NCBI RefSeq assembly: GCF_016598615.1
Contig: NZ_CP066831.1
Coordinates: 7,688,001 to 7,752,000, forward strand
Origin: Streptomyces liliifuscus
GTDB taxonomy: Bacteria; Actinomycetota; Actinomycetes; Streptomycetales; Streptomycetaceae
Length of the DNA stretch: 64,000 nucleotides
Direction of reading: 5' to 3'
In this document: positions 1-8,954 of the stretch, one piece after another
Numbering within the stretch: position 1 is the stretch's first letter
Layout of the letters: every line of letters begins with the position of its first letter
Notes under the pieces: model-generated
Seen by the model: only the letters and a program-made list of their open reading frames with translations
The model's database searches: none
What the model was told of the DNA's origin: nothing
Made by a program: the position numbers and the translations under genes

Positions 1-1293
1 GCCCCACCAGTCGTCCTTGTCGCGGACGCCCGGCGGGACCGCGAAGACCGCCGAACCCACGTGCTGGATGTACTCGTTGAGCGCGTCGGCCGCCAGGCTC
101 CGCTGCACCGGGATGAAGCCCTTGCGCACGTCCCGCTGGTACGCGAGGAAGAACAGCCCCGCGTCCAGGCGGCCGAGGCCGTCGGTGCCGTCGGTGAAGG
201 AGTAGCCGCGGCGCAGGAGCGTGGCCCCGGCGTTGGTGTCGGGGTGCGCGAGCCGTACGTGCGCGTCGGGCTTCATCGCCTTCAGGAACGGCTTGTCCCG
301 CTCCTTGGCCTTCCCGACCGGAGCGCCCTCGCCCTTGTCACGGCCGAAGATGTCCTCCTGCTCCTGGAGGGAAGTACGGTCCCAGGTCTCGATGTTCATG
401 CGGATGCGCCGGGCCACGAGATACGAGCCGCCGACCATCCATGCCGGGCCGTCCTTCTCCTCGACCCACACGAACTTCTTCAGCCGGTCCGTCTCCGTGC
501 CCGCGATGTTGCGGGTGCCGTCCTTGAACCCCATGAGGTTACGAGGGGTCTGGGCCTCCGGAGTCGTCGACGACGTCTTGCCGAAGCCCAGTTGGGACCA
601 GCGGATGACGACCTTGCCGAAGCCGATCCTGGCGAGGTTGCGGATCGCGTGCACCGCGACCTGCGGATCGTCCGCGCACGCCTGTACGCACAGGTCGCCG
701 CCACTGCGGTTCCCGTCGAGGTTGTCGCCCGCGAACTTCGGCAGCTCGACCAGGGCTTCGGGCCGCCGGTCCGCGAGGTCGAACCTGTCGAACAGGGACG
801 GGCCGAAGCCGATCGTCAGGGTCAGCCGCGACGGTTTGAGGCCCAGCGCCTCCCCGGTGTCGTCCGGCGGCGCTTCCGCCAGACCGCCGTACGCGCCCTC
901 GCCGACCGCGTGCCCGGCGGTCATCCGCCGCGCGGCCTCGGTCCAGTCCTTCAGCAGTTGGACGAACGCGGCCCGGTCCGTCGTCTTCACGTCGAACGCG
1001 GCGAAGTGCAGCCGGTCCTGCACCGGGGTGGCGATGCCCGCCTGGTTCGTGCCGTGGAAGGCGATCGCGGCGCCCGACGCGGCGGCGGTCGGTTCCGCGT
1101 CGTCGCCGTTGCGGGCCATCGCCACCGCACCGCCGGCCGCGGCGGCCCCGAGCGCGAGCCCGGCACCGCCCCAGCCGATCAGTGAACGCCGCGACGGAGC
1201 ACGGGAGTCGGCGCCCCGCGTCCCGCCGGTCTCCGCACCTTCCCCTGCACTCGTCGTATCGGTCGTGTTCGTCGTGTTCGTGGTGTCCGTCAT
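1..1293 (-). CDS. efeB: Tat-exported DyP-type heme peroxidase EfeB (3' end cut by window)
   Basis: This is a dye-decolourising peroxidase of the EfeB/YcdB branch, the heme-containing member of the EfeUOB iron system. It is proposed to oxidise ferrous iron or to strip iron from heme outside the membrane. The 431 residues visible start with a hydrophilic Thr-rich stretch. A Tat signal follows (twin Arg at 35-36, SRRSLIGWGGAG, then an Ala-rich segment to about 60). The DyP signature GFKDGTRN lies near residue 255, and a probable proximal heme His sits in LAHPD near 350. The ATG at 1293 has a GAGGGG Shine-Dalgarno and is 27 bp after efeO, so the two are co-transcribed. The reading frame is still open at base 1, but the sequence has reached the usual end of the family (FAVPPG), so few residues are missing. 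Confidence 0.93.
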   Translation of the reverse strand, partial: MTDTTNTTNTTDTTSAGEGAETGGTRGADSRAPSRRSLIGWGGAGLALGAAAAGGAVAMARNGDDAEPTAAASGAAIAFHGTNQAGIATPVQDRLHFAAFDVKTTDRAAFVQLLKDWTEAARRMTAGHAVGEGAYGGLAEAPPDDTGEALGLKPSRLTLTIGFGPSLFDRFDLADRRPEALVELPKFAGDNLDGNRSGGDLCVQACADDPQVAVHAIRNLARIGFGKVVIRWSQLGFGKTSSTTPEAQTPRNLMGFKDGTRNIAGTETDRLKKFVWVEEKDGPAWMVGGSYLVARRIRMNIETWDRTSLQEQEDIFGRDKGEGAPVGKAKERDKPFLKAMKPDAHVRLAHPDTNAGATLLRRGYSFTDGTDGLGRLDAGLFFLAYQRDVRKGFIPVQRSLAADALNEYIQHVGSAVFAVPPGVRDKDDWWG

Positions 1294-1320
1294 GGCGCCA
1301 GGCCCCTCTTACGTCACGTC

Positions 1321-2478
1321 CTACTTCACGACGGCGGCGGCGAGCTTGGACAGCGGCTCCGCGAGCGCGTTCACCGCGTCGGAGAGCTCCTTGCGGTCGG
1401 CCTTGCCAACCTTGTCGTACGACGTGAAGACGTAGGAGGTCTTGTCCTCGCGGTACTTGTCGAGCAGCGTGTTCAGCGCCGCGAACTGCGTGTCGAGCTC
1501 CTTGGTCAGCGCCGCGTCGTTCTCCGAGGCGACCGGCTTCAGCAGCTCGTACGACTTCTCCGCACCCTCGACGTTGGCCTTGAAGTCGACGAGGTCGGTG
1601 TGCGAGTAGCGCTCCTCCTCGCCGGTGACCTTGCCGGTGGCGACCTCGTCGAGGAGCTCCTTGGCGCCGTTGGCCATCGAGGTCGGGGTGATCTCGGCCT
1701 TGCCGACCCGCTTCTGCCAGTCGGTGAGGTCGGTGATCAGCTGGTCGGCGAGCTCGGAGTCGCGGTCGGTGAGCTTCTTGTCCTGCCAGAGCGAGCGCTC
1801 CAGGCGGTGCCAGCCGGTCCAGTCCTTCTCCAGGTCCTGGCCCTCCTCCAGACCGTCCTCGCGCAGGTCGACCTTCGGGTCGATGTCACCGAAGGACTCG
1901 GCGACCGGCTCGGTCCGCTCCCAGCCGATGCGCGAGTCGGCGTACGCCTTCTTCGCGGCCTCGATGTCGCCGTCCTTGACCGCCTGTGCGAAGACCTTCG
2001 CCTTGGGCAGGGTCTCGTCGGCCTGCTCCTGCGCGTACTCGCGGTAGGAGGCGACCGCCGCGTCCAGACGCGGGTCACGCTTGGCGACCTTGCCGGAGCC
2101 GGTGGCCGTGACGTCCTGACGGATGCCCTTGCCCTTCATGCCCGGCTTGCAGGCGATCCGGTAGTCGCCCTCCTTCACCTCGGCGGTGACCTTCTGCTTG
2201 GTGCCGGGGCCGATGTTCTCGCGCTCGGTGACGATCCGGTCGTCCGGGAAGAGGAGATAGACCTCGGTGACCTTGGAGCCCTTGTTCTCGACGTCTATCT
2301 GGATGTGCCCGGCGGGGAACTTGGTCTTCGACACCTCGCACTTGGAGTCCGTGGCGGTCACCTTGACGACGCGGTCGTCGCCGCCCGAGGCATCGCTCTT
2401 CTCGGTGCAGCCCGTGACAGCGGCCAGCGCCGCCGCGGTCGCGGCGGCGGTGACGACGGAGAGTCGGACGGCTCGCAT
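1321..2478 (-). CDS. efeO: Iron uptake lipoprotein EfeO (cupredoxin-like plus M75 domain)
   Basis: EfeO is the extracytoplasmic iron-binding component of the EfeUOB system. This 385-residue protein starts with a lipoprotein signal ending in a lipobox (AVTGC, Cys24). A cupredoxin-like domain follows at about 35-125. The M75/imelysin domain occupies about 145-385, with the family's HxxE metal motif seen as HRLE at 224-227. GGAG precedes the ATG. A 19-bp iron box lies about 60 bp upstream, so iron repression by a DmdR/IdeR regulator is likely. It is the first gene of an efeO-efeB unit. No EfeU permease is visible upstream; it may lie beyond the left edge or elsewhere. Confidence 0.94.
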   Translation of the reverse strand: MRAVRLSVVTAAATAAALAAVTGCTEKSDASGGDDRVVKVTATDSKCEVSKTKFPAGHIQIDVENKGSKVTEVYLLFPDDRIVTERENIGPGTKQKVTAEVKEGDYRIACKPGMKGKGIRQDVTATGSGKVAKRDPRLDAAVASYREYAQEQADETLPKAKVFAQAVKDGDIEAAKKAYADSRIGWERTEPVAESFGDIDPKVDLREDGLEEGQDLEKDWTGWHRLERSLWQDKKLTDRDSELADQLITDLTDWQKRVGKAEITPTSMANGAKELLDEVATGKVTGEEERYSHTDLVDFKANVEGAEKSYELLKPVASENDAALTKELDTQFAALNTLLDKYREDKTSYVFTSYDKVGKADRKELSDAVNALAEPLSKLAAAVVK

Positions 2479-2534
2479 ACAGGCTCCAAGAGGGTCACAG
2501 GGGAGGCACAGATTCTCGGTGAGGCTGCCCTAAC

Positions 2535-2553
2535 TTATCTGAGGCTTACCTGA
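2535..2553 (-). promoter_or_regulatory. Iron box upstream of efeO
   Basis: The minus strand reads TCAGGTAAGCCTCAGATAA. It matches the DmdR1/IdeR/DtxR consensus TTAGGTNAGGCTNACCTAA at about 14 of the 17 specified positions. It lies about 60 bp before the efeO ATG, where a promoter is expected. Confidence 0.75.
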
Positions 2554-2655
2554 CCGAAAGCTGCCCGTCCAGTGATTCAGCTCTCATTGGTGTTGTATGG
2601 CCACGGCCTGATCACGGCGGCTCAATACACCCCCCACGAAACGGTCAAAGACCGG

Positions 2656-3498
2656 TCAAGAACCCCTCACCGGGGCCACCAGGACCTCGCCGGTGCGTGG
2701 ATGCGGGAACACCTCGACCGGCTGTTGGTAGACGTCCGAAAGTAGTCGGTCGGTGAAGATCTCGGCCGGCCGTCCGTCGGCCACCGCACGCCCGGCGCGC
2801 AGGATCACGACCCGGTGCGCGTAGGCCGCCGCGAGCCCCAGATCGTGCAACACCACGACCACCGCGTCCCCGGCGTGCGCCCTTGCGCGGCAGACCCGGA
2901 GCACCAGTTCCTGGTGGCGCAGGTCCAGGGCGGCGGTCGGTTCGTCGAGCAGCAGCAGCCGGGTGCGCTGGGCGAGCACCCGCGCGAGCGCCACCCGGGC
3001 CCGCTCACCGCCGCTGAGCGCCGAGAAGGGCCGCCCCGCGAAGTCCGTGACCTCGGTCGCCGCCATGGCCGCGGCCACCGCAGCGTCGTCTGTTTCCTCT
3101 GCGTACTCCTCGGCCTGTCCGGCCCAGGGCGCCCGGCCCATCCGTACGACCTCCTCGACCGTGAACGGGAAGGAGAGCGCGGCGGACTGGGGGAGCACCG
3201 CCCGGCGCAGGGCCAGTTCCTGCGCCGACCAGTCGGACGCCGGGCGACCGTCGACGCGTACGACTCCCGCGGCGGCCGGGAGGTCGGCGGCGAGCGCGCC
3301 CAACAGGGTGGACTTTCCCGCCCCGTTGGGCCCGACCAGGGCCAGCACCTCGCCCGCGCGGGCCATGACGTCCACGCCGGACAGCACCTCGCGGCCACCG
3401 AGCCGGACGTGCAGGGCCTCGGCCTCGGCGAGTACGTCGCCTGGGTGCACGGGGCCGGGAGGCGCGGGCCTCGTGCCGATCAGTCCGAGCAGCTTCAC
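2656..3498 (-). CDS. hmuV: Heme ABC transporter ATP-binding protein
   Basis: This is the ATPase of the heme importer HmuTUV. The 280 residues contain Walker A (GPNGAGKST), the ABC signature (LSGGERARVALAR), Walker B (LLLLDEPTAALD) and the H-loop (VLHDLGLAAAYAHR), the pattern of FepC/HmuV-type iron and heme importers. The GTG start at 3498 overlaps the hmuU stop as GTGA, so translation is probably coupled. An upstream extension of the open frame exists only because it runs antisense-like through hmuU, and it was discarded. It is the last gene of hmuT-hmuU-hmuV. A siderophore rather than heme as substrate cannot be excluded from the ATPase alone; the HtaA and heme oxygenase neighbours favour heme. 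Confidence 0.93.
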   Translation of the reverse strand: MKLLGLIGTRPAPPGPVHPGDVLAEAEALHVRLGGREVLSGVDVMARAGEVLALVGPNGAGKSTLLGALAADLPAAAGVVRVDGRPASDWSAQELALRRAVLPQSAALSFPFTVEEVVRMGRAPWAGQAEEYAEETDDAAVAAAMAATEVTDFAGRPFSALSGGERARVALARVLAQRTRLLLLDEPTAALDLRHQELVLRVCRARAHAGDAVVVVLHDLGLAAAYAHRVVILRAGRAVADGRPAEIFTDRLLSDVYQQPVEVFPHPRTGEVLVAPVRGS

Positions 3499-4619
3499 GC
3501 CCAGCCTCCTTGCCTGCGACGGGTCCTGCGCAGCAGCCAGAAGAAGAACGGGCTGCCGAAGAGCGCGGTGAGCACCCCGAGCGGCAGCTCGGCGGGCTCC
3601 ACGACGGTACGGGCCGCGAGGTCGCCCGCGAGCAGGACCACCGCACCGCCGAGCGCGCTGCCGGGGATGAGGAAACGGTGGCCGGGACCGGCCGCCATGC
3701 GCAGCAGATGCGGGATGACGAGCCCGACGAAGCCGATGACACCGGAGACGCTCACGGCCGCGGCCGTCAGCAGCGCGACGACCAGGATCAGCACGACCCG
3801 CAGCCGCTCGACGTCCACGCCCAGATGCCGGGCCGGTCGCTCGCCGAGGGACAGCAGGTCCAACTTCCGTGCGTAGAAGGGCGCCACGGCCAGCCCGAGC
3901 GCCGCGCACGGCAGCACCGCGAGCACCTTCGGCCAGGTGGCCTGGGAGAGCGAGCCGAGCTGCCAGAAGGTGATCTGGTTCACCGCCGCGGTGTCCGCGA
4001 GGAAGACGAACAGACCGATCAGCGCGCCCGCGAAGGCGTTCACCGCGATACCGGTGAGGATCAGCGTCACGACCTCCGTACGGCCGCCCGAGCGGGACAT
4101 CGAGTACACCAGCAGGGCCGTGCCGAGACCCGCCACGAAGGCGAAGGCCGGCAGGGTCCAGTTGCCGAGGAAGTTCAGGCCGAGCGAGATCGCGGCGACC
4201 GCGCCGACCGCCGCGCCCAACGAGACGCCGATGACGCTCGGTTCGGCGAGCGGATTGCCGAACACGCCCTGCATCAGCGCGCCCGCGCAGCCCAGCGAGG
4301 CGCCGACGAGCAGTGCGAGCACGATCCGCGGGAAGCGCACGTTCCAGAGCACCGACTCGGGGACCCGGTCGAGTTCGCCGCCGCCGAGTCCGGCGCGGTG
4401 CGCGATGGACGACAGGACGTCACCGGGGGATATGTCGTACGCGCCGAGCCCTGCGGAGGCAAGGGTGAGAAGGCCGAGGAGGACGGCCAGTCCGACGGTG
4501 AGCAGCCAAGGGGCGCCGCGACGGGGCCCGGCGGATCGTTCACGGGCGGGCGACGACGCCTCCGGAGCCGCGTCCGCCGTCCCTGAATCGGGGGCGGCGC
4601 CCTTGTCGGTCACGGTCAC
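3495..4619 (-). CDS. hmuU: Heme ABC transporter permease (FecCD family)
   Basis: This is a 374-residue BtuC/FecCD-type permease with a hydrophilic N-terminal tail of about 40 residues and around ten membrane helices. Family landmarks are visible: GxxLGCAGALMQG, the NPLAEPSVIGVS loop, and the C-terminal GFVGLVIPHLLR segment that contacts the ATPase. The GTG start overlaps the stop of hmuT by 4 bp (GTGA), and its own stop overlaps hmuV the same way. The three genes therefore form one tightly coupled operon read leftward from the iron box at 5.8 kb. Confidence 0.95.
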   Translation of the reverse strand: MTVTDKGAAPDSGTADAAPEASSPARERSAGPRRGAPWLLTVGLAVLLGLLTLASAGLGAYDISPGDVLSSIAHRAGLGGGELDRVPESVLWNVRFPRIVLALLVGASLGCAGALMQGVFGNPLAEPSVIGVSLGAAVGAVAAISLGLNFLGNWTLPAFAFVAGLGTALLVYSMSRSGGRTEVVTLILTGIAVNAFAGALIGLFVFLADTAAVNQITFWQLGSLSQATWPKVLAVLPCAALGLAVAPFYARKLDLLSLGERPARHLGVDVERLRVVLILVVALLTAAAVSVSGVIGFVGLVIPHLLRMAAGPGHRFLIPGSALGGAVVLLAGDLAARTVVEPAELPLGVLTALFGSPFFFWLLRRTRRRQGGWA

Positions 4620-5617
4620 TTCGCGTCCCCGTACAGCTGGTCGACCAGGGACTTCATTACCTCGTCCGTGCGGGGCCCGTAGTTGAGCAGGACGCCGTCC
4701 TCGATCGAGACGACCCGGCGCTCCATTCCGGCGGGGGTCTGCGCGACACCGGGAATCTTGACGAGACCGTCGATGCCGCCGACGGATTCGAGGCCCTTGG
4801 ACATGACGAGGATCGCGTCGGGGGCGGCCTTCGCGAGGGCTTCCGTGGTGATGGTGGTGAAGTCCTTCTCCAGACCCGACTCGGCGCCGCCGTCCACCGC
4901 TCCCGCCGCTTCGAGCAGCGAGGTGGCCCCGGAGTCCTTGCCGCCGATCAGATAGACGGAGGCGCTGCCCCGGAGATAGAGGAAGGCGACGCGTGGCCTG
5001 TCGGTCTCCTTCGGAATGTCCTTGCGCACGGCGGCGATCCGCTCCTCGGAGCGCTTCGCGAGCTCCTTGCCCGCGGCCGGTACGCCGAGGGCGCGGGCCA
5101 CCGTGTTGATCCGCGGACCCACGTCCTCCAGGCCCTTCGCAGGGTCGACGACGAGCACGGGGATTCCCGCGTCACGGATCTGGTCCATCGCCTCGTCGGG
5201 CCCTGTGGTGGTCTCGGCGAGCACGAGATCGGGCTTGAGGGACAGGACGCTCTCCGCGGAGACGTCGTGGTTGCGGGTGACCACCGGCAGCTTCTCCGCC
5301 TGCGCGAAGGTGGCGGTGATGTCACGGGCGACGACCCGGTCCCCGAGCCCCAGCGTGAACACGATCTCGCTGAGACTCCCGGACAGCGGAACAATCCGCT
5401 CGCCGTCCCTGACAGTGACCTTCCTGCCGTCGGACGAGCGCACGGTGACCGGGAGTTGAGGGGTCGGAGTGTCCGCCAGCGGCTCGACCCGGTCGGCGGC
5501 GACCTCGGCCTTGGCGGCCGGCTCCCTCTCGGCCGAGCCGCCGTCGTCGGAGGCACAGCCAGCGGTCGCCGTGAGTGCGAGCACCGCCAGCAGTGCACCT
5601 GCCACTCGTGTACGCAT
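4616..5617 (-). CDS. hmuT: Heme-binding lipoprotein HmuT
   Basis: HmuT is the periplasmic-type binding protein of the heme importer, anchored outside the membrane by lipid. The ATG at 5617 starts a clean lipoprotein signal (MRTRVAGALLAVLALTATAGC, lipobox TAGC). The same frame is open for 57 more codons upstream, but these look non-secretory and contain part of an interspersed repeat, so the inner start was chosen. The mature part is a two-lobe class III binding protein (SGSLSEIVFTLGLGDRVVARD, then SLKPDLVLAE, and a C-terminal VDQLYGDAK). Heme in HmuT proteins is held by His and Tyr; a candidate is the NHDVS segment. The leader from the iron box to the start is about 180 nt. Confidence 0.93.
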   Translation of the reverse strand: MRTRVAGALLAVLALTATAGCASDDGGSAEREPAAKAEVAADRVEPLADTPTPQLPVTVRSSDGRKVTVRDGERIVPLSGSLSEIVFTLGLGDRVVARDITATFAQAEKLPVVTRNHDVSAESVLSLKPDLVLAETTTGPDEAMDQIRDAGIPVLVVDPAKGLEDVGPRINTVARALGVPAAGKELAKRSEERIAAVRKDIPKETDRPRVAFLYLRGSASVYLIGGKDSGATSLLEAAGAVDGGAESGLEKDFTTITTEALAKAAPDAILVMSKGLESVGGIDGLVKIPGVAQTPAGMERRVVSIEDGVLLNYGPRTDEVMKSLVDQLYGDAK

Positions 5618-5695
5618 GCGTCGCACGGTCGCGTAGTTCCCTTCGGTCGGATCGGTCTGCGGTTCATCGGTGGGGCAGGGTGCCCCGTCCCACCA

Positions 5696-5727
5696 GGGGC
5701 GCGGGGAACTGCGCGACCAGCCCCCAC
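5696..5727 (+). repeat. Interspersed element, forward copy, in the hmuT leader
   Basis: This is a near-perfect copy of the family with core GGGGCGCGGGGAACTGCGCG followed by ACCAGCCCCCAC. It is unusual in lying between divergent genes, within the likely 5' leader of hmuT, about 80 bp from the start codon and 75 bp from the iron box. Confidence 0.85.
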
Positions 5728-5801
5728 GGTCCGCAGCCGAAGAAAGACCCGCAGCCCCCTCTTCTGTCTCATCCGACGCTTCCCGCATCGGAAAACTTAG
5801 C

Positions 5802-5820
5802 TTAGGTTAGCCTTACCTTT
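5802..5820. promoter_or_regulatory. Iron box between hmuT and the first HtaA gene
   Basis: TTAGGTTAGCCTTACCTTT is a close match to the DmdR/IdeR iron box (TTAGGTNAGGCTNACCTAA). It is preceded by a partial extra half site, TTAGC. It sits 55 bp before the htaA-like ATG and about 185 bp before hmuT. One operator could therefore control both divergent transcripts. Confidence 0.8.
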
Positions 5821-5874
5821 CTCGCCAGAACCGCCCCGGATCCGGCCAGATCCCGCCCGTCCCGGAGGACCTCC

Positions 5875-7320
5875 ATGCCCTCGCGCCCGCCCCTGCGCAC
5901 CTACGTGACCCTGCTCTGCGCAGCAGTACTCGTGGCACTGCTCCCGGCCGGTCAAGCCCAGGCGGCCGCCCGCACCGTGCAGGGCGGCCGCCTGGACTGG
6001 GGCATCAAATCCTCCTTCCAGAGCTACGTCACCGGCCCGATAGCGAACGGCAGTTTCTCCCTCACGGGCGGCGCCGCCACGGTCGGCGGCAGCCAGTTCC
6101 GCTTCCACTCGGCGACCGGCACGTACGACGGCGACTCGGGCGCCTTCAACGCCGGCTTCTCCGGCGGTGTCCACTTCCTCGGGCACAAGAAGGACGACGG
6201 CACGTATCAGCTCGACCTCACGATCAGCCGCCCGACCGTCCGGCTCGCCGGCAACGGCGGCACCCTCTACGTCGACGTCATCAGCAAGGCGAAGGGCACC
6301 GGGGCGGTCACGACGTCCTCGCAGGTGCCCTTCGCCTCCCTCTCCCTGGGCGGCATCGACATGAAGGGCGGCGGCAACGCGGTCCAGTTGAACAACCTGC
6401 CCGCCACCCTGACCGCCCAGGGCGCCAAGTCCTTCGCCGGTTACTACACGGCCGGCACCGCCCTCGACCCGGTCAGCCTCTCGGCCGACGTCAAGGCCGC
6501 GGCGGCCACCGAGCCGTCGCGCACGCCGTCCCCCTCGCCGTCCAAGTCCAAGGCGAAGAAGGAGACTTCAGGCCGGATCGAGAACGGCGCCGTCGACTGG
6601 GGCGTGCGCCGGACCTTCCGCGAGTACGTCACCGGGTCCATCGCCAAGGGCGAGTGGAAGCTCACCGACGGAGCCGAGGACGGCGGCGCGCTCTTCCGCT
6701 TCCCCGAGGGCTCGGGCACCTACGACGAGAAGAAGCAGACCCTCGACGCGACCTTCACCGGAGCCGTCCGCTTCACCGGCGAACAGGGCCTCGACCTGAA
6801 GCTCGGCGCGCTCCGGGCCAAGGTCACGGACGACGGAAAGGGCACGCTCTACGCCGACGTCACCAGCGCGGGCGGTACGGGCAGTGCGGCCAAGGCGAAC
6901 GGTACGGAGAAGAAGGTCCCCCTGGTCACCTTCACAGCCGAGGACTTCAAGCCCAAGGACGGCCTCGCCCGGCTGACCGAGGCGCCCACGAAGCTCACCG
7001 CCGACGGCGCCGAGGCCTTCGGCGGGATGTACAAGGCGGGCACGGAGATGGACCCGGTCTCCCTCGCCGTCGCCCTGACCGACAGCGCCGAACTGCCCGC
7101 CCTGCCCGATCTGGGCAGCGCGGAGTCGGCCACCCCCGAAGCCGCGGCCGCCGAGCAGAAGACGGCCGAACCCAAGTCCGAGGCCACCGCGAGCGATTCG
7201 GACGTCCCCGTCCTGCCCATCGGCCTCGCGGCGGCTTCCCTGATCGCGGTGGCCGCGGCTTTCGTGATCATCCGCAGGCGTCGTGCACAGCCCGCCGCCG
7301 ACGCACCCGAAGCGAACTGA
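5875..7320 (+). CDS. Membrane-anchored protein with two HtaA heme-binding domains
   Basis: HtaA domains bind heme at the surface of corynebacteria and relatives. This 481-residue protein has a signal peptide (1-33, ending QAQAA). HtaA domain 1 is at about 38-205 (DWGIKSSFQSYVTG) and HtaA domain 2 at about 236-400 (DWGVRRTFREYVTG). A Pro/Ser/Lys linker separates them, and an acidic Ala-rich stretch follows. One C-terminal membrane helix (LPIGLAAASLIAVAAAFVII) ends in RRRR. No sortase motif is present, so it should stay in the membrane. GGAGG precedes the ATG. It is divergent from hmuTUV across a shared iron box and 64 bp from the next HtaA gene. Inference: it hands heme to HmuT. Confidence 0.92.
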   Translation: MPSRPPLRTYVTLLCAAVLVALLPAGQAQAAARTVQGGRLDWGIKSSFQSYVTGPIANGSFSLTGGAATVGGSQFRFHSATGTYDGDSGAFNAGFSGGVHFLGHKKDDGTYQLDLTISRPTVRLAGNGGTLYVDVISKAKGTGAVTTSSQVPFASLSLGGIDMKGGGNAVQLNNLPATLTAQGAKSFAGYYTAGTALDPVSLSADVKAAAATEPSRTPSPSPSKSKAKKETSGRIENGAVDWGVRRTFREYVTGSIAKGEWKLTDGAEDGGALFRFPEGSGTYDEKKQTLDATFTGAVRFTGEQGLDLKLGALRAKVTDDGKGTLYADVTSAGGTGSAAKANGTEKKVPLVTFTAEDFKPKDGLARLTEAPTKLTADGAEAFGGMYKAGTEMDPVSLAVALTDSAELPALPDLGSAESATPEAAAAEQKTAEPKSEATASDSDVPVLPIGLAAASLIAVAAAFVIIRRRRAQPAADAPEAN

Positions 7321-7384
7321 ACTTCCCAGCCCAGTCCGCCGGTTGAGCGGACTCCCACACACTGAACCGAGGAGACCCACGACC

Positions 7385-8863
7385 ATGGCCGCCAACCGTC
7401 GCCGCCCCATAGCCCTCGCCGCAGCCTGCGCGACCGCCGTCACGCTCGGCGCCACCGCGCTCGCCGCGACGTCCGCGTCCGCCGCCGAAGTACCGCTCAA
7501 GGGCTACGAGTTGACCTGGGGCATCAAGCAGTCGTACCGCACGTACGTGACCGGGATGGCGGCCGGCAGCTTCACGCCCGAGGGCGGCGCCACGCAGGCC
7601 AAGGACAACGGCGCGTTCACCTTCGTCAACGGCACCGGGACCTACGACTCCGAGGCCCACACCGTGGCGCTCGGCTTCCAGGGCGGTCTGAAGATCGCTT
7701 CCAAGCTGCACGGCTTCGAACTCGCCCTGTCCGACGTGAAGTTCGACAGCAAGGCGGCGAGAGTCACCGCGGACGTGACGAAGAGCGGCACGACCCAGCA
7801 GGACGTGCCGCTCGCCGAGGTCACCGTCACCCGCACGATGACGGACATGGCGACCAAGCTGACCAAGGAGGCGGGTGACGTCTTCGGCAGCGCCGGCTAC
7901 ACCGGCGCGGCCGGCGACCCCCTGACGGTGGTGGAGAAGAAGACCGAGTCGCCGTCCCCGACGCCCTCGGGCTCGACGACCCCCTCGCCCACCCCTTCCA
8001 CGACACCGTCCACCACGCCCTCGGGTACCCCGTCCACCACCCCGTCGCAGACCACGAGCCCGACGTCCTCGTCCACCGAGGCCGCCACCAAGGGCGACAT
8101 CACGGACGGCACCCTCGGCTGGGGCGTCAAGCAGTCCTTCCGTACGTATGTGGTGGACGGTGTGGCGAAGGGCAGGATCACCGTCTCCGGCGGTGCCTCG
8201 CAGGCATCCGGCAACGGGATCTTCACCTTCCCCGACGCCACCGGCACCTACGACACGGACGAGGACACCCTCAAGGCCTCCTTCAAGGGCTCGGTCAACT
8301 TCAAGGGCCATGAGACGAACGGCACTTACGGCCTCGACCTCACCCTCAGCGACCTCAAGGCGGAGGTCGACGGCGGCTCCGGCAAGCTGACCGCCGACGT
8401 CGACAGCCTCGGCAAGAAGTCCGCCGACGTGACCCTCGCCGAGCTCAAGCCCAAGTCGGCCGACCTGACGGCCAAGAACGACGTCATCACCCTCGACGAC
8501 GTCACCACCACCCTCACCAAGGCCGGCGCGGAGGCCTTCGGAGGCTTCTACCAGGCCGGCGCCGAACTCGACCCGGTAGACCTCTCCGTGGCCCTGTCCG
8601 AGGACGCCGAACTCCCGGACCCGGACCCGACGTCGTCCAACGGCGGGACGGGCGGCACGACCGGCGGAACCACCGGTGGCACCACCGGCGGCGCGGGCAC
8701 GACCGGCTCCACCACGGGCGGTGTGACGGGCGGCCTCGCCTCCACCGGCTCCGACGTCCCGGTCGGCGCCCTGGGCGCGGCGGCCGCGGCGACGGTCGCG
8801 GCGGGCGCGGGCGTGGTGTTCGCGGTACGCCGCCGCCGCGCGACGGGCGCCACCCAGGCCTGA
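7385..8863 (+). CDS. LAXTG sortase-anchored protein with two HtaA heme-binding domains
   Basis: This second HtaA-domain protein has 492 residues from the ATG at 7385, which follows GAGGAG; the frame is open further upstream but overlaps the previous stop. Layout: signal peptide 1-35 (ending ASASAAE), HtaA domain 1 about 37-185 (TWGIKQSYRTYVTG), a Ser/Thr/Pro linker of about 50 residues, HtaA domain 2 about 238-410 (GWGVKQSFRTYVVDG), a Gly/Thr-rich wall-spanning stretch, LASTG at 451-455, a membrane helix and RRRR. LAXTG is the recognition motif of class E sortases of Streptomyces, as in long chaplins, so covalent attachment to peptidoglycan is expected. It probably collects heme at the wall and passes it inward. 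It has no promoter of its own that I can see. Confidence 0.93.
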   Translation: MAANRRRPIALAAACATAVTLGATALAATSASAAEVPLKGYELTWGIKQSYRTYVTGMAAGSFTPEGGATQAKDNGAFTFVNGTGTYDSEAHTVALGFQGGLKIASKLHGFELALSDVKFDSKAARVTADVTKSGTTQQDVPLAEVTVTRTMTDMATKLTKEAGDVFGSAGYTGAAGDPLTVVEKKTESPSPTPSGSTTPSPTPSTTPSTTPSGTPSTTPSQTTSPTSSSTEAATKGDITDGTLGWGVKQSFRTYVVDGVAKGRITVSGGASQASGNGIFTFPDATGTYDTDEDTLKASFKGSVNFKGHETNGTYGLDLTLSDLKAEVDGGSGKLTADVDSLGKKSADVTLAELKPKSADLTAKNDVITLDDVTTTLTKAGAEAFGGFYQAGAELDPVDLSVALSEDAELPDPDPTSSNGGTGGTTGGTTGGTTGGAGTTGSTTGGVTGGLASTGSDVPVGALGAAAAATVAAGAGVVFAVRRRRATGATQA

Positions 8864-8874
8864 CCCGAACCGAC

Positions 8875-8921
8875 CGCATCCGGCCGCCGTCCCCGTCGAC
8901 AGGGGCCGGCGGCCGGATGCG
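8875..8921 (+). terminator. Terminator hairpin after the HtaA genes
   Basis: The arms CGCATCCGGCCGCCG and CGGCGGCCGGATGCG pair perfectly over 15 bp. The loop itself contains CCCC/GGGG, extending the stem. There is no T tract, as is usual for strong Streptomyces terminators. Confidence 0.75.
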
Positions 8922-8954
8922 TACGTACGACTCCCGTGGTGCTTGAATGCCCGC

